From Coenobita brevimanus (taxonomy: Eukaryota; Arthropoda; Malacostraca; Decapoda; Coenobitidae), in contig CM064632.1 in the NCBI GenBank assembly GCA_032717465.1, positions 21,519,425 through 21,583,424 on the forward strand: a DNA stretch of 64,000 nt. The letters run 5' to 3'. Within the stretch, counting starts at the first letter, position 1; every line of letters begins with the position of its first letter. The notes under the pieces were generated by a model. It saw nothing but the letters and a program-made list of their open reading frames with translations. It was not told where the DNA came from and did not search any database. The position numbers and the translations under genes were made by a program. Shown in pieces: positions 55,841 to 64,000 of this stretch.

Positions 55841-56059
55841 AGCAAAATTGTGCCCATGCCCCAAACCCTGCTGTCGTCTCTTTCACTGTATGAGCGCGTT
55901 GGTGTTTTATTCAAGCTAAAATCTGAGGGAAATCCTAGTAGGAAAAGGCATCAAAACTATACTGCTTAACCTCACTACTGCCGCGGGACACCACCCTCTC
56001 TATAATGGTGAGGGTACGTCATTGCTACTGCCGTTTTTATTGAGACTATCGCTCTATAG

Positions 56060-56480
56060 TCAGGCGTCTTAATCATGTTAGGGGTGGCCACTGACAAATC
56101 CCCTCCACGTTGCCCCATCCTCTGCCATTTGGTTGCCCTCCCTTCAACTCCACCATCATCTCTCACTTATCCTTCTACTCTGTCCCTCCATCTCATCCTC
56201 GGGCTCACCCTCTCCCCCTCCACCTCACTCACATACACTTTCCTAGTTTGTCTCATTCTCCATCCTCTCCACATGGCAAAACCATTTCAGGAGTATTTGT
56301 CGTAACTCTTTCAGTCATTCTCAATTTTTTATTTGTGTATCTGATGCTCCTCTCAAATAACACATTTCCACTGCTTTCACTCTTGACTTGTTTCCCTCCA
56401 ACAGAGCCCAGACTTTACTTCCATGCGTCAGAGTGAGGGCCGTAATACTCTCATGCAGTGACTTTCTCCCTTCCATAGGC
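56060..56480 (-). pseudogene. RTE-clade LINE relic (3' end)
   Basis: Nucleotide-level match to the 3' part of LINE C (37950-38410), e.g. CTTGACTTGTTTCCCTCCA against CTTGACTTGTTCCCCTCTTG and ATACTCTCATGCAGTGACTT against ATACTATCATGCAGTGACTT. Internal indels and loss of ~60 bp make it non-coding. Confidence 0.82.
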
Positions 56481-56929
56481 TACTCACTTTCTTACTTAGC
56501 ATAACCAGTTTCTTCCTTTGAGGGGAAATCGTTCATACCAATTTTTCAGTCAACTTTTTGGCTCCTCTGCATGCAGATGGGTTTAATTATGGCTGACGGT
56601 TCACTACAGATAATAATAACAGACAAACTGTAGTATCTTTAATACTGTGAAACCCTTCTCTCTGAATTTTGAAGTATATACAGCTCAAGAATCCACGGAA
56701 AAAGTTTGAGACGCCAAGACGGCCTCTGAAATCTAAGCGCGAAAATTCCTTGTCAAAATCTGGAAAATCGGGCGGACGTTCTCGCGGGGGAACAGCGAGG
56801 AAGTGCAATCAGCCGGAGGTCTGGGCATACACGTCCCTCCATCCTTCATTCGTATGCTAGGTGACATTCAAGGCTTCGTAGCATATTTTTCTGAGCGATA
56901 TATTATGTCTATTCATCAGCATCGTCGTC
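56481..56929. other. No gene seen
   Basis: Frames at 56587-56808 (minus) and 56669-56860 (plus) overlap each other and have no recognisable domain. Confidence 0.35.
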
Positions 56930-56974
56930 GTCGTCTTCATCTGCATATTCATCTTCCTCACCATCATCTTGATT

Positions 56975-57010
<36 letters not shown>

Positions 57011-57012
57011 TA
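56930..57012. repeat. Triplet repeat (CGT then CAT)
   Basis: CGT/CTT units then CAT units to about 57010; His-rich frames are artefacts. Confidence 0.9.
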
Positions 57013-58074
57013 CCTAAACCTGTACTCTAGGTCTAGGGGGCATAGGAGATGTACAAGCACTTCTTCCTTTGCGATTTGTTTGTCATACTACGAGTATCGA
57101 TGAGTGTAGTTTATCGTACTTTACCGTTGTTCACCGCTGCTGCCAATATCGATGACATCTCTGTTGAAAGACGTAGAGAGATCGGGAGGTTGGTTGCAAT
57201 TATAGATCGTCGAAGCACCGCCAGTATAAAGTCGTGAGGTGTCGTATGGCTCGAACTTCCCACTGCTTAGTAAAATGGTGTGTCGTTGAGTAGAGTGAAT
57301 AGGTAGGTCTCTCTCATTCTCACCTTCCCGCTTTTTGTGTGATAAGCGAGGTGAGTTACAGAACACTTTTGGGTTATGGAGTTTATTGTACACAGTTATA
57401 TCGAAGTGTGATTGACATCGTAACGTAGCGTGACGGGAAACCTCCTTACTAACCCTATCTCCTGCCTTCCGCCTTCGATCGTATTCTCGGGCTCTGACTC
57501 CTTCTGACCTGAAGGGAATCTCTCCGACATTATATACAGCTCGGAGAGGATACGTGTGTGTAATGTAGTGCCTGGTAGATTTCCATTCACGTGGACTAAC
57601 CGACTAGAGCTGGTTACCCCATGTGTTTGAATACGTCATGAAATTCTTGGTCGTCTGGACTACAAAGAGATTGTTTGAGATATATCTTGTGCTAAGAAAT
57701 TCTTGATGGTCTGGGACAACAGTTTTGTCGATATACATCATGTGGATTAATATTCCTAGTGAGAAGCTGTTTATGTCTGCAGCAGACACTATGTCCTGCA
57801 TATTGTGATATGAGATATATACTAGTGCCTGTAAATGCCTACAGTACGACACGTTGTTTCTCTTTAATATTCCTTATATAATTTAAGCGTCGAAATTGGT
57901 TGCAAATAAAAGACATACAAGATTATTAACACGCCACATCTACAAGTAACATGGCAAGATAAATGAATTAGGCCGCTTTCGAAAAGAGGGTATTTTTCTG
58001 GTGCTGCCCCCACTCGCTTAATCTTATGTTCCGCGGTTTGCTTTGCTTCTGTTCTTGTCTGTTTCTCACTCATT

Positions 58075-58080
<6 letters not shown>
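57013..58080. other. No gene seen
   Basis: Unique sequence of moderate GC with several 60-90 codon frames on the minus strand, none recognisable. AAATTCTTGGTCGTCTGGAC (about 57640) and AAATTCTTGATGGTCTGGGA (about 57697) form a short diverged duplication. Confidence 0.4.
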
Positions 58081-58151
<71 letters not shown>

Positions 58152-58273
58152 AGGTCGGAAACCTTCTGCAGAACAGCAGCTTCCTGGAAAGTGAAATTAA
58201 TTGTGAGACTGACAGACGAGAAGTTGCCTAACAAGACAGCTCTCCTCTCCTCTCCTCTCCCCCCCTCTCTCTC

Positions 58274-58339
<66 letters not shown>

Positions 58340-58450
58340 GAAGGTCGGAAACCTTCTGCAGAACAGCAGCTTCCTGGAAAGTGAAATTAATTGTGAGACT
58401 GACAGACGAGAAGTTGCCTAACAAGACAGCTCTCCTCTCCTCTCCTCTCT
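58081..58450. repeat. Recent 190-bp tandem duplication of CT/CA tract plus unique 115-bp block
   Basis: The block from ACACACGAAGGTCGGAAACC through GCCTAACAAGACAGCTCTCC occurs at about 58143-58260 and again at about 58335-58450 with no difference I can see, each copy preceded by CT and CA tracts of different length. Confidence 0.93.
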
Positions 58451-58788
58451 CTCTCTCTCTCTCTCTCTCCTTTTCTCTTATCACCCCTCTTCCCTTTCTC
58501 CTCCTTTTTTCACTCACACCTCCTTTTCTCTCCTTTCTCCTGACTCTTCTTTCTCCATTCTCCTTTCTCCCTCGTCCCTCTTTCTGAACTCTTTTTCCTC
58601 TTCTTTTCTCTCTCCTCTCCTTTCTCCTCTCTCGTCTTCTTTCTTCTCAATCCTCTCTTGTTTCATCTCTCTCTCCTCTCTTCTCTCCCTCCTTCTCGTC
58701 TTCTTCATCTCCTCTTTCCTTCTCTGTCTGTCAGTCTGTCTGTCTGTCTCTGTCTCATTCTCTCTGTCTCTCTGTCTGTCTGTGTGTC

Positions 58789-58832
<44 letters not shown>

Positions 58833-58850
58833 CCCTATCTTTTCCTTTCT
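58451..58850. repeat. Pyrimidine-rich CT / TCTG tract
   Basis: CTCCTTTCT-type sequence, then TCTG/TCTC tetranucleotides (58725-58835). Confidence 0.9.
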
Positions 58851-58934
58851 GATTCAACAAACAGCAACGTCAACGTCTGGAACTGCAACTCACGCTAACT
58901 AGTGACATCCTTTATCTAGACCGCGAGAGAAAAA

Positions 58935-58938
<4 letters not shown>

Positions 58939-59000
<62 letters not shown>
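58939..59000. repeat. (GA)n then (CAGA)n
   Basis: GA run followed by CAGACAGA units. Confidence 0.93.
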
Positions 59001-59005
<5 letters not shown>

Positions 59006-59039
59006 GACAGACAGAGAGAAAAATGGTGTGATTATTGTG

Positions 59040-59370
59040 GTGTTACCTGGGGAGGTGTGATGTTGGGTGTGGCGTGTTGTGTCCCTGTAGTATGGCATGG
59101 CCTGGTATTGTGTAGTATAGTATTGTGATGTGGTATGGTGTGGTATGGTATGGTATGGTGATTTCATGTGGTGTGGTGCGATGTACTGTCGAATGGTATG
59201 ATGATGTGTGGTGTGGTTTGGTGCAGTGAGGTGTTGTGTGGTATGATGATGTGTGGCGCAGTGTGGTGTTGTATGGTATGGTGATGTGGTGTGGTGCAGT
59301 GTGGTGTACTGTGGTATGATGGTGTTGTGTTGTGTTGTGTAATATGATATGGTATGGTGTGGCGTGGTCT
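59040..59370. repeat. Degenerate GTGTG/GTATG pentamer array
   Basis: About 330 bp, mainly five-base GGTAT/GGTGT units, compositionally matching 24281-24655. Confidence 0.9.
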
Positions 59371-59612
59371 GGAAACTTGCGGAACCCAGCGGCACTCATA
59401 GTAACCCTGCAGACTTACGTAACCTGTAAAACCTTCCGGGATTTACGATAACAGGACGATCTCGCCAGACTTACGATTGTCCAGTGAACTTTTGTGAACG
59501 TAGGATGCCATACCGTCGCAGGATTTAAAACCCGCTGTAAAATGCAATCAGCTGAATACAGTGTTTGGAGGATTTATTTTGTGTATTCTTTTCCATTTTT
59601 TTGTTCTCGTGT
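59371..59612. other. No gene seen
   Basis: Short unique stretch. CGTAACCTGTAAAACC and TTACGATAACAGGACG type motifs only. Confidence 0.35.
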
Positions 59613-59864
59613 TGTATGCAGGATGGGTCATATATAACACTGCACTTAAACCCCGCTGGGGGATTTCTTGTGTGTTGTGGGGACGGCTCAGTGTAGTCAG
59701 TATCTACCCTGCTGCATGTATTCCTTTCCTACTTCAACTCTTTATTCATTTCCTGCTTCCAGTTCCATAACCACGCCCACACTGGCAGACTGAACCGTCC
59801 TTCTAACATATTAGATACCTCCAGGTGATTTTCTAGGGGAGCCCTATTTATGGGCCACCCTGTA
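59613..59864. mobile_element. Short terminal-inverted-repeat element, family 'TACAGGGTG'
   Basis: The left end (TGCAGGATGGGTCATATATA) and right end (TATTTATGGGCCACCCTGTA) are inverted repeats. The internal TTGTGTGTTGTGGGGACGGC matches the complete copy at 26124-26339. 252 bp, no transposase. Confidence 0.75.
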
Positions 59865-59936
59865 TTTATTTTCTAGTTAAGGCTGGTCATCCTTTTCTTC
59901 ATGTTTCGGTAACTTAGCAAAAGAAAGCCCCGACAA

Positions 59937-60135
59937 CTATACTGCTTTTACTCTAACTTGGCCCCAAATTGCCATCCAAGAATTTAACATTAGAATACGG
60001 TGCTGATCACTATAAATTGCTTTGGAAGGGATGTAGAGCCGTAGTATTGTATTTTTCTGCCACTGCACTGCGTGAAATAAGCTGCAAAAGGACGATTATT
60101 TGGCCCAAGTTAACGTGAAAGGAATATACAGTAGT
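59937..60135. mobile_element. Short inverted-repeat element, family 'TCTAACTTGG'
   Basis: The left arm (CTGCTTTTACTCTAACTTGG) pairs with the right arm (TTGGCCCAAGTTAACGTGAA), about 199 bp. Clear core similarity to 3813-4042 (GTGTAGAGCCACAGCAGTAT versus TGTAGAGCCGTAGTATTGTA). Confidence 0.75.
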
Positions 60136-60338
60136 ATCAATTTACTCTCTTAGAGATGTAGGGACCCGAGGCTAGGCTCCTGAAGTCTAGTGGAAGGTGA
60201 GCAGTTCTCTTCCTTTCCATTACATGGTCAAAAACAAATATATCACCTTATTGAAGGGCTCAGTCCAGCGACCTTATGATAAATGTCCAACTTTCATTTA
60301 CATTTTAAGAATCGAACCTGTGCAAGTCTGTCACTGTA

Positions 60339-60557
60339 GGTCGGTATTCTCATAGGTTGAGGAAGCCCCTAACACCTTTATCTAAGCGATTTATTTTCTC
60401 AGTTACACTTTACTCTCCTCTTGTGTTATCTAAATCCATCCAGTGTCGCCATAATCTGTAAAAGTAACATACAAATGGATATTAACCACCCATATCCAAA
60501 AATAAATGGCTTAGAAAGATGTGTTAGGGAGGCTACTTACCGACGAGAATACGGACC
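60339..60557. mobile_element. Short inverted-repeat element, family 'CTCCCTAACAC'
   Basis: The left arm (GGTCGGTATTCTCATAGGTT, then CCCCTAACACCTTTATCTAA) pairs with the right arm (TTAGAAAGATGTGTTAGGGA, then CGACGAGAATACGGACC). About 219 bp, best-preserved arms of the family. Confidence 0.75.
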
Positions 60558-62096
60558 TAGGACGTTCTAAGCACAAAACCACCTAATGTTTGTTATAGTA
60601 AATCACTCACTACAGTGCAAGAGTTAACCGTTACTCCCAGTCCTTCATGTATGCAACAGGTCATCTCAGGAACTGTCTCCCTCTGTCTGTATTTCCTGCT
60701 GCCTGTGATCTCCAGTGTTTCAAACGCTGGGTCCAGGCATCTCGAAATGAACGGATCTTGAATTTGGTTCACTGTTAACTTGTTTGTGTTTCTTCTTGTA
60801 GGGAACAATCTTATGGGCTTCTGGCCTTTGATTCCTTCTTTCTTGCATAAAAAAGGCAGACTTAAACAACAGAACACCGAAAACTCTGTCGCTCGATAAA
60901 AGTAGAAAACATTAAAATCATCACTGAAATTTTAAACTAAAATTTAAAAAATCACTGTGAAAGTCCAAAATTATATAATTAATGAAGAAGAACCCTTATG
61001 ATGCACAGGAAAGAAAAGAACAAGAAAAACCATGTTAACCAAAGCATTTTAAAGGGCAATCGAAACGCAGATACAGAAAAACAAAATAGCCAGAAAAAGA
61101 ACAAAAAACGGGAGAAATAATTCACTTAACACATACTTATGAACTTTATCGGATCACAAAACACTACACCACCTCCCTCTGTGTCCTTTTCTCTGTGTAG
61201 TCTCTTTTCCAGGAATTAACATTAAATCACCTGAGAAGCAAAGATAGAAACCTACAACACATACACACTAAATCACCAAACAAGCAGCTTCCTTAACAAT
61301 ACATGATAACAGAAGCACTCCAGAAACAGAACTCCTTGAATTAAGCACTCGAGAAATAGAGCAAAAGACATTAAGATAACCCAAAACTACATTACTCGAA
61401 AAACAACGAAACCACACAGAAAACACTCATGGTGCCCTGGATACCACATCAAGAACCACGACAGCCTCTCTTCAGTTTTCTTCCCCCCATCACAGCTTTA
61501 TCTGTGATGGAATTAAGTCACTCATATAAAGAAACAAAATCTTATAAAACACCAAATAAAACACCAAAAATACTGATCCTCAGAAATATATAATAATAAT
61601 AATAAAAATAACGAAAGTGTCCTCAAATTAATCATTATAAACTAGATAGTATTGGAAAAAAAAGTCACGAAGGAGGCCCTAAACATAACAGCTTGTAAAA
61701 TCGCTAGAAAAATACAAACTTTTCTCTGGAAGCCCACCAAGAAACATCACAACTCCCGTTCTATTCTCGTTTCCCTGTCGCGGTCACTCTTGGGAAATCA
61801 CTCGCTTACGACCCCGGCAGCGAGGTCGGGGGAGGAGGAGGACGCTAGGACATCGGAAATACAATGGCCTTTCCTCATATATACAGAGTGGGGGAGGTAA
61901 GGGGGAAGGAGATTGATGAGTTGGTTGGATCAGGGCGCTAATTTGTTAACCATTAAATTCTTTATTATTTTGTCGTAACTTTTTCATTCTTGTTACCACT
62001 ACATCACTGTATTTATATGGAATGTGGTTGGTGGGCTGATGCTAATTCGTCCGTCTGCTAATACAAGAAGGGCGCTTTTAATCATTCTTGTGAGTC
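60558..62096. other. A-rich stretch, no gene
   Basis: 60560-60900 is unique; 60900-61680 is A-rich with many AAAAC and CACACC motifs. The frame at 61652-61900 has no recognisable domain. The stretch TTCTTGTAGGGAACAATCTT (about 60792) resembles TTGGAGGGAACAATGTGGGG (about 37836), and the surrounding text about CCTTTGRTTCCTTCTT also recurs, marking another dispersed repeat. Confidence 0.45.
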
Positions 62097-62100
62097 TTGC
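62097..62100. repeat. 4-bp target-site duplication TTGC, left
   Basis: TTGC precedes the solo LTR and recurs at 62720-62723. Confidence 0.65.
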
Positions 62101-62719
62101 TGTATTGGAACTCCATATTATAGTTACAAATCATAATAGATAGATAGATAAATAGATAGATAGACAGCTCTATGCGAGCCTGGGAATGGGAAATGAGCTT
62201 GCAAATTACACTGAGGAAAGCTGACGACAGAGTGGCCAGTAAGGAGATGATGCAGTTAGTTGTCAGCAATCCACCGGTGAACAAAGCCTTAGTGACCATA
62301 CACACACATACACACATACTCACACACAGGCTTTTAGAACTTTCCACCCACAAGGAACACATGTGATACGTCTCCTATTTCACCAGAATTTAGGAAAGAG
62401 AGGGCAGAAAGAAGCTAGCCTTACAACAGACAGGTCGCAGGGAGAAGGGCTTAAGCAACTTGAGAGAGAGACAGAGAGAGCGAGACAGATAGCTAGCTAG
62501 CGGGACTCTACTTATTACTCCGCTCTGTGTGAGAGACTTGTTAATATTTCCAAGACAAATAAAAATAGTCCCATACTATTCTTTACCTCTCCTGTCACTA
62601 CATGACAAATGGGAAAGAAGATTATCTACTTACAAGCTACTCAAATATAACAACCGCTCGCCCACAAGTCTAATATATATAAAACTCCACTACAAGTAAC
62701 TACAAAGTCTTTTATGACA
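62101..62719 (+). repeat. Solo LTR related to the LTR element at 28237-31874
   Basis: Reverse-complement match to the LTRs there: ATAGATAGATA near the start, GGAAAGCTGACGACAGAGTG, AAGGAGATGATGCAGTTAGT, AATAAAAATAGTCCCATACT and the end CTACAAAGTCTTTTATGACA. It begins TG and ends CA. It is clearly more diverged, with insertions (619 bp against about 560). No second LTR or interior is present, so it likely arose by recombination between two LTRs. It retains a TATATAAAACTCC promoter-like motif near the end. Confidence 0.85.
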
Positions 62720-62723
62720 TTGC
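62720..62723. repeat. 4-bp target-site duplication TTGC, right
   Basis: Immediately follows the terminal CA at 62719, matching the left copy. Confidence 0.65.
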
Positions 62724-63046
62724 CACCACCAGATTGATTTTAGTTGGCTGATTAATTGATTCATGGATGATATTTTTAGCACTTTTTTCGCTCAGTTCAT
62801 TGGCTTTTTTTTTTGGGGGGGGGAGGCGTTTTTCTTTTTGCTTTTTCTTTTTTACACCTGTCAGACTGAGGCTTGTTCTGTAAGCGGCACTGAAGAATTT
62901 GTAATACCTCTTCCATATCGATTTACACTATTTTACACCTACATATCCTGTCGTGTGATATTAGTAGATAGTGTGTCGGTATCATAACAGTATAGGCCTG
63001 TATAATGTGCAGGTTATTGTTATTTTCCTGTGTTGTATGTTGAGAG
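62724..63046. other. No gene seen
   Basis: Poly-T/poly-G junction near 62808-62823, otherwise unremarkable. Confidence 0.4.
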
Positions 63047-63049
63047 GCC

Positions 63050-63092
<43 letters not shown>

Positions 63093-63124
63093 GTCGTTGT
63101 TGTTGTTGTTGCTAATTTTTCTGC

Positions 63125-63173
<49 letters not shown>

Positions 63174-63219
63174 GTTGTTATTGTTGTTGCTAATTTTTCT
63201 GCTGTTATTATTATTACTA

Positions 63220-63250
<31 letters not shown>

Positions 63251-63352
63251 TATTATTATTATTGTTGTTGTTATTATTGTTATTATTATTAATTATTTTT
63301 ATTACTACTACTACTACTACTACTACTACTATTACTACTACTACTACTGCAA
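63047..63352. repeat. Compound (TTA)n / (TTG)n / (ACT)n array with internal duplication
   Basis: A block of TTA units, then GTTGTTGTTGCTAATTTTTC and TGCTG, occurs twice (about 63047-63128 and 63128-63210), then TTA, TTG and ACT units follow. Leu- and Ile-rich frames are artefacts. Confidence 0.95.
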
Positions 63353-63379
63353 TTAACCTATGCCTGTCATACGCAAGCT

Positions 63380-63740
63380 AGTTTCAGTAATATCACCGGC
63401 CTTTGTCACGAATCTGGTCCACCTGTTGCACTGATATAATCGTCATTCCTAATTATTACGAAATTCACCTGTCCTCATGTCTTAAATTACACAGACCTAT
63501 TTCATCCATTATATCCATTTTTTTTTTTTGGTCATACACTTTTACTAATCCTCATTCCATATCATTACGACCTCCTATTAATACTGGCCTTTGTCATTAA
63601 TATCGTCCACCTGCTCCATTGATTAATCCACATTCGTCATTACTACCACCTCCAATTAACCTGGACCCACACTAATTGCTCTTTTCTGCCTCCACAGGTA
63701 TGTACGAAAGGTGTTGATGTCTCTCATACGGTAAGATGGC
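63380..63740. repeat. Diverged dispersed repeat shared with 41600-42040
   Basis: Contains at least two degenerate internal units of about 130-170 bp (CCTTTGTCACGAATCTGGTC at about 63401 and CCTTTGTCATTAATATCGTC at about 63588), then the CCACACTAATTGCTC, CACAGGTATGTACGAAAGGT and ACGGTAAGATGGC blocks seen at 41900-42035. Confidence 0.7.
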
Positions 63741-63748
63741 TCCTCCTC

Positions 63749-63795
63749 CTCCTCCTTCTTCTCCTCCTCCTCCTCCTCCTCCTCCTCCTTCTTCT

Positions 63796-63826
<31 letters not shown>

Positions 63827-63828
63827 TA
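63749..63828. repeat. Triplet repeat (CTC then TTC)
   Basis: CTC units followed by TTC units, about 80 bp. Confidence 0.95.
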
Positions 63829-64000
63829 TAGCGGCAGGAAAGTCTGAGTATTTATATTCCTCTTGATAAATTTATTTGAAAAAATCTGAGGAGTCACATT
63901 TGCTCCTCTTCCCTATTCTTGCCTTGTCAGCATGGGAAAGGGTTATATCTAGCCATCATTCTGTCTCATTATGCAGTAAGCCTCAAATTCATGTAGATAC
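63829..64000. other. No gene in the last 170 bp
   Basis: Unique sequence to the window edge; nothing recognised. Confidence 0.4.

Overview
The window looks like non-genic, repeat-saturated DNA from an invertebrate animal. A malacostracan crustacean such as a decapod is my best guess, inferred from very long (CA)n, (GA)n, (TA)n and triplet tracts every few hundred bases mixed with I/Nimb-like and RTE-like LINEs, tRNA-derived repeats and abundant short inverted-repeat elements. I found no bacterial operon, rRNA, intact tRNA gene, CRISPR array or recognisable host protein gene. Every recognisable protein belongs to a retrotransposon.

Layout. 1-12,900: microsatellites, short inverted-repeat elements (1054-2700, 3813-4042, 9265-9487, 11692-12046, 12367-12590), tRNA-like repeats (1796-2275, 11061-11360), a 41-bp minisatellite (5991-6230), an RTE relic (7595-7905) and a duplicated ~92-nt hairpin with paired compensatory changes (8078-8168 and 8315-8407). 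12,900-24,030: a nested pair of LINEs. The host is a decayed minus-strand element (B): ORF1 at 23109-24014, endonuclease at 22371-22988, RT at about 20660-21270, C-terminus at 13712-14286, and a GAT-type tail near 12900. A younger plus-strand I/Nimb-type LINE (A, 14303-20643) split its RT ORF, leaving a 16-bp target-site duplication (14287-14302 = 20644-20659). A carries a gag-like ORF1 with three zinc knuckles and an ORF2 with endonuclease, RT and RNase H. A one-base frameshift near 20270-20280 displaces the last ~70 codons of ORF2.

24,030-41,100: simple-sequence arrays; a non-autonomous LTR element (28237-31874) with near-identical 564/558-bp LTRs, GTTC target duplication, initiator-tRNA-type primer site and no gag-pol; a 20-bp pyrimidine minisatellite (35049-35545) followed by a ~740-bp purine tract; and a minus-strand RTE-clade LINE (37917-41105) disabled by stops and frameshifts. 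41,100-64,000: RTE relics (42075-42320, 56060-56480), a truncated second LTR element (LTR 50399-50746), four minisatellites (44848-45138, 52619-52812, 53262-53455, 53985-54706), a tRNA-Thr-like repeat (49882-50100), more inverted-repeat elements and a solo LTR (62101-62719, TTGC duplication) related to the element at 28237-31874.

There is no gene network to describe. The biology is element-on-element: LINE machinery that could mobilise SINE-like repeats, non-autonomous elements relying on partners in trans, and simple repeats growing inside elements. The observations most worth checking are the duplicated hairpin, the nested LINE pair, the non-autonomous LTR family, and several short element families seen in two to five copies within this one window.
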